From: Tectiglobus sp965215755
GTDB lineage: Bacteria > Pseudomonadota > Alphaproteobacteria > Rhizobiales > Hyphomicrobiaceae
Direction of reading: 5' to 3'
Assembly: GCA_965215755.1 (NCBI GenBank)
Contig: OZ244119.1
Span: 4,216,001-4,280,000 of the forward strand
Length of the DNA stretch: 64,000 nt
The notes under the pieces are model-generated. The model was not told the origin of the DNA and made no database searches. It worked only from the letters and a program-made list of their open reading frames with translations. Position 1 is the first letter of the stretch; every line of letters starts with the position of its first letter. Shown piece by piece: positions 54,130 to 63,930 of the stretch. The position numbers and the translations under genes were made by a program.

Positions 54130-54564
54130 TCAATCCTGATAGCGCAACATCGGACCAAACCGGCAACGTGTATCTGCTTCGGCCGGTGACGTCTTGCGGT
54201 CTTCGGCACGGGCGGTTTCTATGACGGATGTGAACCGTACACCGACCTTGTTCCCGTTCTCCCAAACCGGTTCGCATTTCACACGGCAGCGGTCTACGGA
54301 CATCCAAACCCAGAATTCGCGTGGCACATACGACTGGCTGCGGCCACGTTCGACACGGGCTGCGCTCAGGCGTAAACGTGCTCCGGATGAGGACTCGTCG
54401 ACCATCGTGCACGGAATTGCCATGCTCGTGCCGGGAATGAAGATAATCGCAGGCAGTTGGCAATCGCGCCGATAACTGCGCCGACGCTCGCTGCCGGGCG
54501 CGAGTGTTTGACGTCCGAGTTCCATCACTTCATGCTTCTTCTTGTCGACGCGCGTCACCACCAC
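54130..54564 (-). CDS. PilZ-domain c-di-GMP-binding protein
   Basis: 144 aa. The two PilZ motifs are present: RRRSYRRD (RxxxR) and DESSSGARL (D/NxSxxG), followed by the six-stranded barrel pattern to VGVRFTSVIE. Single-domain PilZ proteins act as c-di-GMP receptors in motility, adhesion or polysaccharide synthesis. The start is unclear: three successive GTG codons follow GGAGA, and an ATG lies 13 codons downstream. Confidence 0.86.
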   Translation of the reverse strand: MVVTRVDKKKHEVMELGRQTLAPGSERRRSYRRDCQLPAIIFIPGTSMAIPCTMVDESSSGARLRLSAARVERGRSQSYVPREFWVWMSVDRCRVKCEPVWENGNKVGVRFTSVIETARAEDRKTSPAEADTRCRFGPMLRYQD

Positions 54565-54852
54565 TCTCCGCGGACATACAGTTATGCCGTATTGTTAGCG
54601 GCGGTGTCCTAACGGAAGCCTGCACGGGTTGTTCAAATTTTATCGGACTGTTGAAAATATCTTTGAGTGACGTAGATTTCTGGCTGAAGCGCCTAACTCA
54701 CGGACTGGCATCGCGCAGGATTGACTTGGCAAAATGTCTGGTTTCATCAGGTGCGCACCGCGAAGAGTTCAACCAGCCAGAACTGAGATACGTGGATACC
54801 CCTCACCGGGAAAGTTGCATCCACCCCTTGCTGTCGGGACAATCTCCCGGCT

Positions 54853-56232
54853 CTATCTGTCTCCGTCCCATACAGGTTTCTCAGGATCAAAGTGATTTCT
54901 CAGTTCTGACCACACGCCGGGGTATTTGACCTGAAGCGTTGGGAGCTCTGCGGCGTACTTGGTTAATTGTTGCGGAAAGCGTGTTTCGAACATAAAGGCC
55001 ATCGTATTTTCAAGTTTCTCAGGCTTCAGGTCTTTCAGCGATGCCCCGTAGAAAGCATCCGAGTCCGGGCCGTGCGGGAGCATCATATTATGGATGGACA
55101 TGCCACCCGGCACAAAACCCTCGGGCTTGGCATCATAAACGCCTTCGATCAGCCCCATGAATTCCGACATGACGTTCATGTGGTACCAGGGCGGTCGAAA
55201 TGAGTCCTCTGCCACCAACCAGCGCGCCGGGAAGATCACAAAATCGATGTTTGCTGTGCCGGGTTCCCCCAATGGCGCTGTCAGCACCGTAAAGATGGAG
55301 GGGTCCGCGTGGTCATTTAGAATGGGCCCAACGGGTGAATAGTGTTTGAGGTTGTACTTGTAGGGCGCGTAGTTGCCGTGCCAAGCAACAACATCCAGCG
55401 GCGAGTGATCAATCGTGCAGCTGTGAAACTGGCCACACCACTTCACAGTGACACTGCAGGATGTTCCGTCTTTGCGCTCGAAGGCAGCCACTGGTGTGAG
55501 GAAATCGCGACGATTGGCAAGACAGTTTGCACCGATCGGGCCGCGTTCAGGGCACGTCAACTGCGAACCATAGTTTTCACAGATATAGCCAGCTGCTTTC
55601 GATGTGTCGGCGTGACGGGTGACGCGGAACTTTACAGCGCGCGGAATGACGACAATTTCTCCAGGGGTGACGTCAATGATGCCGAACTCGGTTAGAAACT
55701 GCAATCCACCATCCTGGGGAACAATCAGTAGCTCACCGTCTGCATTGTAGAAGTAGTCGTTTTCCATATTGGCGGTGACAGCGTAGGTGTGGATTGCAAA
55801 GCCGCTCTGGGTATAAACATCGCCGCCCGTCGCAATGGTCCGAATGCCTGTGATGAATGTCAGTTTCTCATCGGGTATCGGCGACGCATCCCAGCGCATC
55901 GGCGCCAGCGGCCGGCTTGACTCGCCAATGGTTGGCGCTGAGCGATAATGCGGCATCTCAATTGGCGCGAAGTCAGAGATGTGTTGTACCGTCGGTCGCA
56001 TCCGGTAGAGCCATGAGCGCTTATTGGTTGCGCGCGGTGCCGTAAATGGCGTGCCAGACAGTTGCTCGGCATAGAGACCGTAAGGGCAGCGTTGTGGCGA
56101 ATTCTGTCCTATCGGCAGCGCCCCCGGCAACGCCTCGGTTTCGAAGTCGTTTCCGAAACCAGGCATGTAGCCTTCATTGTAGGAGGCCCGGGACTTCGCA
56201 ACAATAACACCCTGGTCCACGTGTTCATTCAT
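54853..56232 (-). CDS. hmgA: Homogentisate 1,2-dioxygenase
   Basis: 459 aa. It opens the homogentisate ring to maleylacetoacetate in tyrosine degradation. N-terminal GYMPGFGNDFETEALPGALPIGQNSPQ is typical (quoted only for recognition of its GNDFETEA core). Iron ligands fit WYHMNVMSEFMGLIEG (His, Glu) and the MLPHGPDSDAFYG histidine. It lies 64 bp downstream of the 4-hydroxyphenylpyruvate dioxygenase gene, the enzyme that makes its substrate. maiA and fahA are not in the window. Confidence 0.96.
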   Translation of the reverse strand: MNEHVDQGVIVAKSRASYNEGYMPGFGNDFETEALPGALPIGQNSPQRCPYGLYAEQLSGTPFTAPRATNKRSWLYRMRPTVQHISDFAPIEMPHYRSAPTIGESSRPLAPMRWDASPIPDEKLTFITGIRTIATGGDVYTQSGFAIHTYAVTANMENDYFYNADGELLIVPQDGGLQFLTEFGIIDVTPGEIVVIPRAVKFRVTRHADTSKAAGYICENYGSQLTCPERGPIGANCLANRRDFLTPVAAFERKDGTSCSVTVKWCGQFHSCTIDHSPLDVVAWHGNYAPYKYNLKHYSPVGPILNDHADPSIFTVLTAPLGEPGTANIDFVIFPARWLVAEDSFRPPWYHMNVMSEFMGLIEGVYDAKPEGFVPGGMSIHNMMLPHGPDSDAFYGASLKDLKPEKLENTMAFMFETRFPQQLTKYAAELPTLQVKYPGVWSELRNHFDPEKPVWDGDR

Positions 56233-56296
56233 TGGAGCCTCCGTCTCGACAGACCTGAATATTGTGGGCCGCAGCCCCCAGCGAAGAGGGGAGCCC

Positions 56297-57400
56297 CTAG
56301 GAAGCTTTTAGCACACCGCGCGCGAACTGGTCTGCTTCAATCGACTCGAACAATGCTTTGAAATTCCCTTCGCCGAAACCATCATCGCCTTTTCGCTGAA
56401 TGAATTCGAAGAATATCGGACCAATGACGGTCTTGGAGAAAACCTGAAGCAGGATCCGCGTTACGCCGCCATCCTGAACCCCTTCACCGTCGATCAGAAT
56501 GCCATGCTTTTTCATGCGCGCGATCGGTTCCTCGTGGTCCTTCACGCGGGCTTTGGATTGCTCATAGTAGATATCCGGTGGGCCCGGCATAAACTCCAGA
56601 CCGCGCTGCGCGATCGCATCTGTCGCTGCATAGATATCGTCAGATCCCACAGCGATATGCTGAATGCCTTCGCCGTTGTAGGCCTTGAGATACTCTTCGA
56701 TCTGGCTGTTCTCGTCCGCGCTCTCATTGATTGGAATGCGGATCTTGCCACACGGCGATGTCAGCGCCCGGCTGAAGAGACCGGTTGCTTTGCCTTCAAT
56801 GTTGAAAAATCTGATTTCCTTGAAATTGAAGACGTCGGCATAGAACCGAAACCACGTATCCATGTTGCCACGCCTGACGTTATGGGTCAGGTGATCAATG
56901 TAGTAAAATCCAACCCCTTTAGGTGAAGGGTCAACCTCCCCGAGCCAATCGTATTCGCCGGCATAAGGTGAGCCCCTATCACCGTAGGTATCGACAAAGT
57001 AGAGAAGTGAGCCACCAATACCCTCTATTGCCGGCGCATCAATCGACTTCCCGGAACCCGTATACTCCTTGGCACCTAAACGGACGGCCCGCTCCAGCGC
57101 ATGTCTGGCATCGACAACCCGCCAGGCCATAGATGGTGCACATGGCCCATGCTCTGCCACGAAGGTGGCTGCCTGCGTGCCCGGCTCCCGGTTGACAAGA
57201 TAGTTGATGCCGCCTTGTCGATAGAGCGAAATGTCCTTCGACTTGTGACGGGCAACTTCGCGATAGCCCATTTTGCTGAACAAGCCCTCTAGCTCACCCG
57301 CATTGCTGTGCGCAAACTCAACAAACTCGAACCCGTCTGTGCCAGCAGGATTGGTCACGCTGATCTCGGCTGGCGGGGCATCGTGCGGATAAGGGCCCAT
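56297..57400 (-). CDS. hpd: 4-hydroxyphenylpyruvate dioxygenase
   Basis: 367 aa. It converts 4-hydroxyphenylpyruvate to homogentisate. Iron-binding His and Glu are placed in YIDHLTHNVRRG, GEGIQHIAVGSDDIY and PIFFEFIQRKGDDGFGEGNFKALFESIE (key Glu in FFEF). GAGGAGGATCAG precedes the ATG. With hmgA it forms the tyrosine catabolic operon, divergent from an Lrp-type regulator gene. Confidence 0.96.
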   Translation of the reverse strand: MGPYPHDAPPAEISVTNPAGTDGFEFVEFAHSNAGELEGLFSKMGYREVARHKSKDISLYRQGGINYLVNREPGTQAATFVAEHGPCAPSMAWRVVDARHALERAVRLGAKEYTGSGKSIDAPAIEGIGGSLLYFVDTYGDRGSPYAGEYDWLGEVDPSPKGVGFYYIDHLTHNVRRGNMDTWFRFYADVFNFKEIRFFNIEGKATGLFSRALTSPCGKIRIPINESADENSQIEEYLKAYNGEGIQHIAVGSDDIYAATDAIAQRGLEFMPGPPDIYYEQSKARVKDHEEPIARMKKHGILIDGEGVQDGGVTRILLQVFSKTVIGPIFFEFIQRKGDDGFGEGNFKALFESIEADQFARGVLKAS

Positions 57401-57532
57401 GACTGATCCTCCTCAAATTATCCAATCACTCATCTATAACGGCCAATCTAGCGCGACATCCATGCGAATTGCTTGCATACCAGCGGTCATCCGGGCCAAT
57501 ATTGCAAAATCCTATCCTGATTTGGGCCTAAA

Positions 57533-58015
57533 ATGACTGATCTGTGCATCGATGATTTCGACCTGCGCCTGATGGGCGCCTTGCAGCAGGACGGTCGCCT
57601 GACCAATCAAGAACTTGCGGACAGGGTCGGACTCTCACCATCGCGGTGCTCACGCCGCCGGGTGGCCTTGGAGGAGGCCGGTATCATCGCGCACTACCAC
57701 GCCTCCCTCTCCAGCAAAGCTCTCGGCTTTGAATTTATTGTGTTCGTAGAAGTCAGCCTCAACACACATTCGCCCGACAACTCCAAAGCCTTTGCCCGCC
57801 TCGTCGATAGCACGGACGAAGTCCAGGAGGCATACTCTTTGACCGGCGAGTCCGACTACCTGATCAAGCTCATCGTAACGGACTTCAAACGCCTGTCAGA
57901 CATTCTCAACAACGTTTTTCTACATCACAAGAGTGTCGCAAAACTCCGGTCGTCAGTCGTGCTCGACCGTCTCAAACAGACATCCGAACTGCCGCTCAGT
58001 TCGCTGAAGCGATAG
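57533..58015 (+). CDS. Lrp/AsnC-family regulator
   Basis: 160 aa. An N-terminal HTH (DLRLMGALQQDGRLTNQELADRVGLSPSRCSRRRVALEEAGII in split form) is followed by a RAM ligand-binding domain (FEFIVFVEVSLNTH, VQEAYSLTGESDYLIKLIVTD). It is divergent from hpd/hmgA with 132 bp between, and the likely function is control of tyrosine breakdown by an aromatic amino acid. Confidence 0.93.
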   Translation: MTDLCIDDFDLRLMGALQQDGRLTNQELADRVGLSPSRCSRRRVALEEAGIIAHYHASLSSKALGFEFIVFVEVSLNTHSPDNSKAFARLVDSTDEVQEAYSLTGESDYLIKLIVTDFKRLSDILNNVFLHHKSVAKLRSSVVLDRLKQTSELPLSSLKR

Positions 58016-58284
58016 CTCGCGCCTACGCAGCGCATTCGACAAAGGGCCAGTGTGTATTGTTCTCAAATCGCGAGGGGTCGGCGAGATTGATTTCCTCGAG
58101 CGGCATTGCGACTGCTTCTTCCCGTGCCTCTGCCATCGCTGTTGTTATCTGCATCAAACCCTTTATCAGCTCACGCAACAAACCTCGTATACGAGGTCCC
58201 TCATATTCACAACAGGCAACCGACTAATTACAGTTCCCACCGAATGAAATCACTCCCACAAGCTTGAACGGTCAGCAACTTATC

Positions 58285-59886
58285 ATGAAGCAAACCATCC
58301 CCGCCGCCGAAGAGTCGGTCTTGCGATATGTCATTGATCATTGGGCCGCTGTCCAACCGGATGTGACCTTCGCCTGCTTCGAGGACGGATCAGCGTGGAG
58401 CTACGCCGAAACCCACACCCGCACCCGCAAGCTCGCTGCCGCTCTGCAATCGATTGGCGTCAAGCAAGGCGATCACGTTTTGGTCTGGCTGCCAAATTCA
58501 AAGGAAGCTCTGTCGGCATTCTTTGCGATCAATTACATCGGCGCCGTCTTTGTACCGATCAATGTTGCCTACCGCGGACCGCTCCTTGAACACGTGATTG
58601 CCGTTGCCGATGCGAAGGTCATGTTTGCGCATGCCATTCTCATCGACCGACTAGAAGATGTGAAACTGGGCGCGCTGGAGCAACTTGTTGTTGTCGGCCA
58701 ATCCGGCATCGCACCAGACAGCCTGACACAACTCGACTTTGAAGGGTTTCAGATTGATTCCGGTGGGCCATCGGAATTGGAGCATCCAATCGAGCCCTGG
58801 CATACGCAATCCATCATTTTCACATCAGGCACGACCGGGCCATCGAAGGGAGCGCTCTCCACATACATCCACGCCTACGTCTCAATGAACGACGAGTCCT
58901 GGTACTGCGTGAACAAAGACGATCGCTATCTCATCAACATGCCGTTCTTTCACATTGGCGGCAGCTTCATCCTCTATTCCATGCTCTGCCGCGGAGCATC
59001 GATCACGGTGACCGAAACATTTCGCACAAAAAGCTTCTGGCAAACCGTACGCGCTACGGACAGTACCGTCGTGTTTCTTCTCGGGACGATGGCGTCATTC
59101 CTCATGAAGGAACCGCAATCGCCTGAAGACCGCCGGCATCCGCTAAAGAAAGCCTTCATCGTCCCGATCACTCCTGATCTCACGGAGTTCACCGACCGAT
59201 TTGGCGTTGAGATTTATACCATTTTCAATATGACCGAGATCTCATCGCCCATCATTTCCAAGATTGATACCGTTGAAGCCGGCTTTTGCGGCAAGCCACG
59301 CCCTGGCTACGACCTGCGCATCGTCGACGACAACGACCTCGAAGTCCCGGTTGGCCAGGTTGGCGAGTTGATCATGCGGGCGGACCTGCCCTGGGCCCTC
59401 AGCACTGCGTATTACAAAAATCCGGAAGCCACGGCGAAAACCTGGCGCAACGGCTGGTTTCACACCGGCGACGCCTTTCGCCAGGACGCCGGTGGCAACT
59501 TCTACTTTGTTGATCGTCTCAAGGATGCCATTCGCCGGAGAGGCGAAAATATTTCTTCTACTGAAGTCGAAGCGGTTGTGATGGAGCATGAAGCTGTGCG
59601 CGAGTGCGCCGCTATCGCCACACCGAGCCCATGGGGCGAGGATGAGGTCTTACTCGCCGTGGCGCTGAAGGAAGGCACAACACTCTCTCCAAAGGCGCTA
59701 CTCGCGTTCTTGCAGCCACGCATGGCACACTTCATGCTGCCACGCTTCATCCGAACCATGGATGAACTGCCAAAGACCCCGACCGCTAAGATTCAAAAGG
59801 CGGAACTTCGCGCACAGGGCGTGACGGATGACACGTGGGACCGCGAAGCAGCCGGTGTAAAGATCCGCGGCGAACGTTTCTCTTGA
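58285..59886 (+). CDS. AMP-dependent acyl-CoA synthetase/ligase
   Basis: 533 aa, class I adenylate-forming enzyme. P-loop SIIFTSGTTGPSKGAL, A5-type FNMTEISSP, GWFHTGDAFRQD and hinge/C-terminal RGENISSTEVEAVVMEHE with the catalytic Lys in TPTAKIQKAEL are all present. It activates a carboxylic acid as its CoA thioester; the substrate is unknown. An ATG seven codons into the frame is used, as no ribosome site supports the upstream TTG. It converges with the amidohydrolase gene. Confidence 0.92.
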   Translation: MKQTIPAAEESVLRYVIDHWAAVQPDVTFACFEDGSAWSYAETHTRTRKLAAALQSIGVKQGDHVLVWLPNSKEALSAFFAINYIGAVFVPINVAYRGPLLEHVIAVADAKVMFAHAILIDRLEDVKLGALEQLVVVGQSGIAPDSLTQLDFEGFQIDSGGPSELEHPIEPWHTQSIIFTSGTTGPSKGALSTYIHAYVSMNDESWYCVNKDDRYLINMPFFHIGGSFILYSMLCRGASITVTETFRTKSFWQTVRATDSTVVFLLGTMASFLMKEPQSPEDRRHPLKKAFIVPITPDLTEFTDRFGVEIYTIFNMTEISSPIISKIDTVEAGFCGKPRPGYDLRIVDDNDLEVPVGQVGELIMRADLPWALSTAYYKNPEATAKTWRNGWFHTGDAFRQDAGGNFYFVDRLKDAIRRRGENISSTEVEAVVMEHEAVRECAAIATPSPWGEDEVLLAVALKEGTTLSPKALLAFLQPRMAHFMLPRFIRTMDELPKTPTAKIQKAELRAQGVTDDTWDREAAGVKIRGERFS

Positions 59887-59922
59887 GCACGGCAAGAGAG
59901 TTCCTGCCAGCGCCGCCTCCAT

Positions 59923-60765
59923 TCAGCTTTGCGCGGGCACCCAATCATAGACCCGTTGCAAGTTGCCGCCCATCAAAGCCGCCCGGTCGCTGTCGGAGAA
60001 CCAGTCGTCCTGACGGAAAGCCTCAACGCCTTGCTCGTACGTGATGAGCTCAACGGCTCGTGTCCAATCGGTGCCCCACAGGCAACGCTCCAACCCAAAC
60101 GCATCGATGATCCGGCCCACAGGTTCGCGGATATCGCGATGCGGGAATGCTTCCTTCGACAACGTGCAGGCCCCGGTGATTTTGATAACGACATTGTCGT
60201 GCTCTGCCAGTCTTAGGACATTTGGCAGATCGGCGAACGGTGCGTCCGGAATAGGTGGTTCGAACGGTTGCTTGAGGGCCAGATGATCGATGACGAGGCG
60301 GGTGTTGGGATTGCGTTCTGCAACAGAAATGGCCTGCTCGATGCGCCCCCAGCAAAGTAAATTGACCGGGAGATTGTGAGCGGCTGCCGCTGTCAGAACG
60401 CTCGTAATACCGGGATCTGCCGGATCCTCGGAGACTTCGCCAACCATCATGATGCGTATGCCGATTGCGCCATCAATGTCAGACCACTCCGCAATAGTAT
60501 CACCGACAGCCGCGTCAGTCGGATCAACGGGTTTGATCATTGCAAACCGGCCTGGGTGCGATGCGTAGACATCGCGCGCATAACTCGCATCATATCGGTA
60601 CATGGTCCAGGGTGAGACCAGGATAGCCGCATCAACACCGACGGCATCCATAGCAGCGACCATGTCATCGCCGGTCACTTCATCAGGGCCGTGTAAAACG
60701 GCATGCCATGGCCGTCCGGGTTGATCGCGCTCATAGGCATGGACCTGGGCGTCAATGGTCAGCAT
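59923..60765 (-). CDS. Amidohydrolase-2-family TIM-barrel hydrolase
   Basis: 280 aa. MLTIDAQVHAYERDQPGRPWHA gives a DxxVHAY start in place of the usual HxH, a feature of the 2-pyrone-4,6-dicarboxylate lactonase / amidohydrolase-2 group. Later ligand-type residues are in LVIDHLALKQP and CLWGTDWTRAVE. It probably hydrolyses a lactone or decarboxylates an aromatic acid. It is downstream of the TauD-type dioxygenase gene with a 34-bp gap. Confidence 0.88.
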   Translation of the reverse strand: MLTIDAQVHAYERDQPGRPWHAVLHGPDEVTGDDMVAAMDAVGVDAAILVSPWTMYRYDASYARDVYASHPGRFAMIKPVDPTDAAVGDTIAEWSDIDGAIGIRIMMVGEVSEDPADPGITSVLTAAAAHNLPVNLLCWGRIEQAISVAERNPNTRLVIDHLALKQPFEPPIPDAPFADLPNVLRLAEHDNVVIKITGACTLSKEAFPHRDIREPVGRIIDAFGLERCLWGTDWTRAVELITYEQGVEAFRQDDWFSDSDRAALMGGNLQRVYDWVPAQS

Positions 60766-60799
60766 GATGCTGCTCCCCTTTTAGTTCATAGAGTCATGA

Positions 60800-61690
60800 T
60801 TAGCCGGAGAAGTGATAGTGCGCCAGTGGCCCACCCCGGACGGTCGTACGGATAAACAAGCGCGATTGATTGCGCGGATAATCAAGGCGCCCGGAATGCG
60901 ATAGACCACCTCGATTGTCCCACATCAAGGTATCCCCGACCGACCAAACATGCTCCCATCGGAAATCCTGTTTCTCGATCTGATCGACGAGAGCCTCGAT
61001 AATTTCTTCACTTTCATCTTCCGGCAATCCCATCACGCGGGATGTTGTGAAAGGGCTGATGTAAATACCCGGTTCACCCGTGGCAGCATGCTTGACAATG
61101 ACAGGATGGATGGCACCCGTCTCTGTCTTATCCTTACCAATCAGCCCTTGAGCTGCCTTGGCCGCCATCGGGTTGCGTTTGGCCTGACCATAGAGATATT
61201 CACCTTCCAAGCCATCAAGACGCCGTTTCATCTCGTCAGGCAGAGTGTGATAGGCCTGCGTGGTGTTTGAGAAGCAAGTGTTCCCGCCGCTATCAGGAAT
61301 CTCGACGGCATGTAGCAGCGTTGCCTTCGCGGGTTCCTTCTCAAACGACAAGTCAGAATGCCAGCCGTCTCGGGTGTCAGCCGCAGCACCACGCGACGCA
61401 CCGACTTCGTCAAACGTTCCATCGGGCTTTCGATTGGTCATTTGCACAACCTCAGGCACTTCTGGATGCTGGTACTTTTTCTGTACGTGCTCCTGGAGCG
61501 CCCCAAAATGGGCTGAGAAATCCCGCAGCTGCTGCGCCGTCATCGGCTGTCTACGAAAGAGAAGCACCTTGTATTTATTGAATGCCTTTTCGATGGCAAC
61601 AACGTCGTCAGCGGCAATGGGTTGCGTCACATCAATGTTGAGGACTTCGGCACCACATGCGTCGCTGAGTGGTTTGATCTCCACTGGCAT
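60800..61690 (-). CDS. TauD/TfdA-family 2-oxoglutarate dioxygenase
   Basis: 296 aa. Iron ligands are HxD in GWHSDLSFEKEP and the distal His in GGLSHSGRLDYPRNQSRLFIRTTVRG-type end (HSGRLDYP then Arg). N-terminal IKPLSDACGAEVLNIDVTQP is typical. It would cleave an ether, sulfonate or similar bond by hydroxylation. It is the first gene of a two-gene unit with the amidohydrolase. Confidence 0.93.
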   Translation of the reverse strand: MPVEIKPLSDACGAEVLNIDVTQPIAADDVVAIEKAFNKYKVLLFRRQPMTAQQLRDFSAHFGALQEHVQKKYQHPEVPEVVQMTNRKPDGTFDEVGASRGAAADTRDGWHSDLSFEKEPAKATLLHAVEIPDSGGNTCFSNTTQAYHTLPDEMKRRLDGLEGEYLYGQAKRNPMAAKAAQGLIGKDKTETGAIHPVIVKHAATGEPGIYISPFTTSRVMGLPEDESEEIIEALVDQIEKQDFRWEHVWSVGDTLMWDNRGGLSHSGRLDYPRNQSRLFIRTTVRGGPLAHYHFSG

Positions 61691-61903
61691 ACACGTTTCT
61701 CCCTGTTCGGCAACAGCCGTCTCGTGCGGAGAGTGTAGTGCAACTCTGTCCTCCCTGAACCCACTTCGTCATTTGATGGATGATTTCAGGTGGACGCCGA
61801 CAATCGCGCGATCACCGTCTCAGGAAACAATTTTGGGTAGGTATTTTGCCATTCCGGCAGCCGATTGTTTCCAACCGACTGCCTATGTCATTGCGGATTT
61901 ATT

Positions 61904-62218
61904 CTAGCGCCGCTTGATGATCCTGAAACGATACCTGTCGCACGCTTGTGACACGCGAGTATCGTGGCCGATTGCCTGGCAAACCGATACACGCTCGGAA
62001 ACGGTTTGACGGAGCTTGTAGAACGAAGTGCGAATGCCGTAGCTTTCCCTCGCAACGCGAGAAAGGTTCTTGATCTCACAGTAGGGGGAAGCGTGATAGC
62101 CGACGCCGTTAATCCACTGAAAGGCCCCCTTGCACTGAATTCCGGCATGCGCTGGAGCCGCCCCCATCATCGCAGTACTTGCAACGGCTAATGAGAGCGC
62201 TGTGAGTGTTTTCTTCAT
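61904..62218 (-). CDS. Small secreted protein, unknown
   Basis: 104 aa. A clear signal peptide (MKKTLTALSLAVASTAMM ... AHA) and AGGAGAACTTTC before the ATG set the start. The mature part of about 80 aa contains four cysteines (IQCKG, SPYCEIK, VSVCQAIG, SQACDRY) and a basic tail (RFRIIKRR), suggesting a disulfide-bonded periplasmic or secreted protein. Family not recognised. Confidence 0.75.
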   Translation of the reverse strand: MKKTLTALSLAVASTAMMGAAPAHAGIQCKGAFQWINGVGYHASPYCEIKNLSRVARESYGIRTSFYKLRQTVSERVSVCQAIGHDTRVSQACDRYRFRIIKRR

Positions 62219-62541
62219 GAAAGTTCTCCTGCTGCTAAGTTCACGTTCCATCGACACTTTGTGGTTCTGTCCGTCACCACGATGATTGAACCTTAAGAGC
62301 AGTTTGATCTGGGGCACTGTTCCCTGGGAAACAGGTCAGGTCATGGCTTTGTTGTGATCCATCCCGCTACGGTAGCAACTGTTGCACCCGTTGTTTGTGA
62401 AATGGCTCACGCGCACTCGAACTTATGTCCGGCTATTGCAACCGCTCCATGATATTCCTGGCATGCAGCTGGACCTGTCCTCGGGCAAAACCTTAGGCTG
62501 GTGGTTCCTGTCGCTATGTCTGCCCCCATGGAGAATGACTG
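62219..62541. other. Divergent intergenic region
   Basis: 323 bp between the small secreted protein gene and the SDR gene. It contains the 11-bp palindrome TTCCCTGGGAA near 62322 but no gene that I can support. Confidence 0.4.
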
Positions 62542-63336
62542 ATGATGCCCGCTGAATACGATATCACTGGAAAGAAGGTTTTTGTAACGGGTGCCGGACG
62601 CGGAATCGGAAAAGGAATTGCCCGAGTTCTGGCAGAAGCCGGAGCCGATGTCGCCATCAATGCGTTAACTCCGACTTATGTGACAGACCTTGCCAAGGAA
62701 ATCTCTGACGACACCGGTCGCACAGTCGTGCCCATCATTGCTGACGTGACCAAGGCTGAAACAGCCAACGCAGCCATCCAGGAGGTCCTCGACACATTCG
62801 GCAGGCTCGATGTCTTGGTCAATGCTCTCGGTGACTCGCTCAAAGAATCACTCGTCGGGCTACCGGACAGCGAAAAGGCCGGTCAGCCGATTTCCGACGA
62901 TGACCTCAAATTCATTCTCGACATCAATCTAAGCGAAGCATTGTATTGCACCCGCGCAGTCGGCCCACACATGTTGGAGCGCCGTTCTGGCAAGGTCATC
63001 AACATCTCATCATGGACGGGCGTGCAAGGCGGCGGCAATCTTGTACTCTATACCGCTGCCAAGGCCGGCTTAGTTGGATTTACCCGCGCACAAGCACTGG
63101 AGTGGGCGCCTTACGGCATCCAGGTCAATTCAATCGCACCGGGCCTCTTTCCAGATATCATGACCGGCGGGCAAGAACGCTTCGACGAAATGACAGCGCG
63201 CGCGCAACAGACAGTACCTGTCGGCCGACACGGCGAATTGCGCGAAGCCGGCTTACTCGCTCTTTACCTGGCATCGTCCGCCTCTGACTACATGACCGGA
63301 CAAACCCTGATGCTCGATGGCGGCCTTGGCCTCTGA
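62542..63336 (+). CDS. Short-chain dehydrogenase/reductase (SDR)
   Basis: 264 aa classical SDR. Cofactor loop VTGAGRGIGKGIA, NALG in LVNALGDS, catalytic Ser in ISSWTG, and YTAAK (Tyr, Lys) are intact. The glycine-rich FabG-like C-terminus ends in TGQTLMLDGGLGL. It oxidises or reduces an alcohol/ketone with NAD(P). It converges with the MarR-family regulator gene. Confidence 0.94.
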   Translation: MMPAEYDITGKKVFVTGAGRGIGKGIARVLAEAGADVAINALTPTYVTDLAKEISDDTGRTVVPIIADVTKAETANAAIQEVLDTFGRLDVLVNALGDSLKESLVGLPDSEKAGQPISDDDLKFILDINLSEALYCTRAVGPHMLERRSGKVINISSWTGVQGGGNLVLYTAAKAGLVGFTRAQALEWAPYGIQVNSIAPGLFPDIMTGGQERFDEMTARAQQTVPVGRHGELREAGLLALYLASSASDYMTGQTLMLDGGLGL

Positions 63337-63408
63337 TGAGAAAACGTCAAGTCCGCGTCGCGGCTAACCAATCACGGCTGAGCACCCGTCTACACCACGT
63401 TAAGATTC

Positions 63409-63930
63409 CTAATCAGTTGCGCTCCCGACCAGCTTCGTCAGCAACCGGTCAAGCTGATTTCGCTCATCGGCATTGAGCACTGCCAGCAGTTCGGCTTGGC
63501 GTTGTTCAAATAGGGGAACAATCTCATTGTGTAGACGCTGCCCTTTTGGAGTGATCCTCAAAAGCGCCTGGCGTCCATCGGTTGGGTCCGGAGTGCGGGT
63601 CAGGTAGCCCTCCTCAAGCATTCGATGGACGGCACGCGAGATGGAATTGCGCGGTCGGCCGGTCACCTCTGCAACATCCTGAGCTGTCAGCTCCTCCACA
63701 TAGGAAAGGCAGAACAGAAGCAGGTACTCGCCCCGGCTCAACCCATGCAAGCGTTTCACATCATCGTAGACGGGAAGAACAAGCCTGTTCGCGAGATACG
63801 AGATACGAAACGTCTCTCGCACATCGTTCCGATCAAAAACAGCGCTGATGGAACGGCCAAGACGTTCAGCATCGGCATCCTTCGTCGCCACCAATTGATC
63901 CTGCTTCCTGCTTATCATTGCATCCGGCAA
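63409..63930 (-). CDS. MarR-family regulator
   Basis: 173 aa. The winged HTH is in LSRGEYLLLFCLSYVEELTAQDVAEVTGRPRNSISRAVHRMLEEGYLTRTPDPTDGRQALLRITPKG (read in parts), typical of MarR. An ATG four codons in (63918) is an equally good start. It may control the neighbouring SDR or genes beyond the window edge. Confidence 0.92.
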   Translation of the reverse strand: MPDAMISRKQDQLVATKDADAERLGRSISAVFDRNDVRETFRISYLANRLVLPVYDDVKRLHGLSRGEYLLLFCLSYVEELTAQDVAEVTGRPRNSISRAVHRMLEEGYLTRTPDPTDGRQALLRITPKGQRLHNEIVPLFEQRQAELLAVLNADERNQLDRLLTKLVGSATD

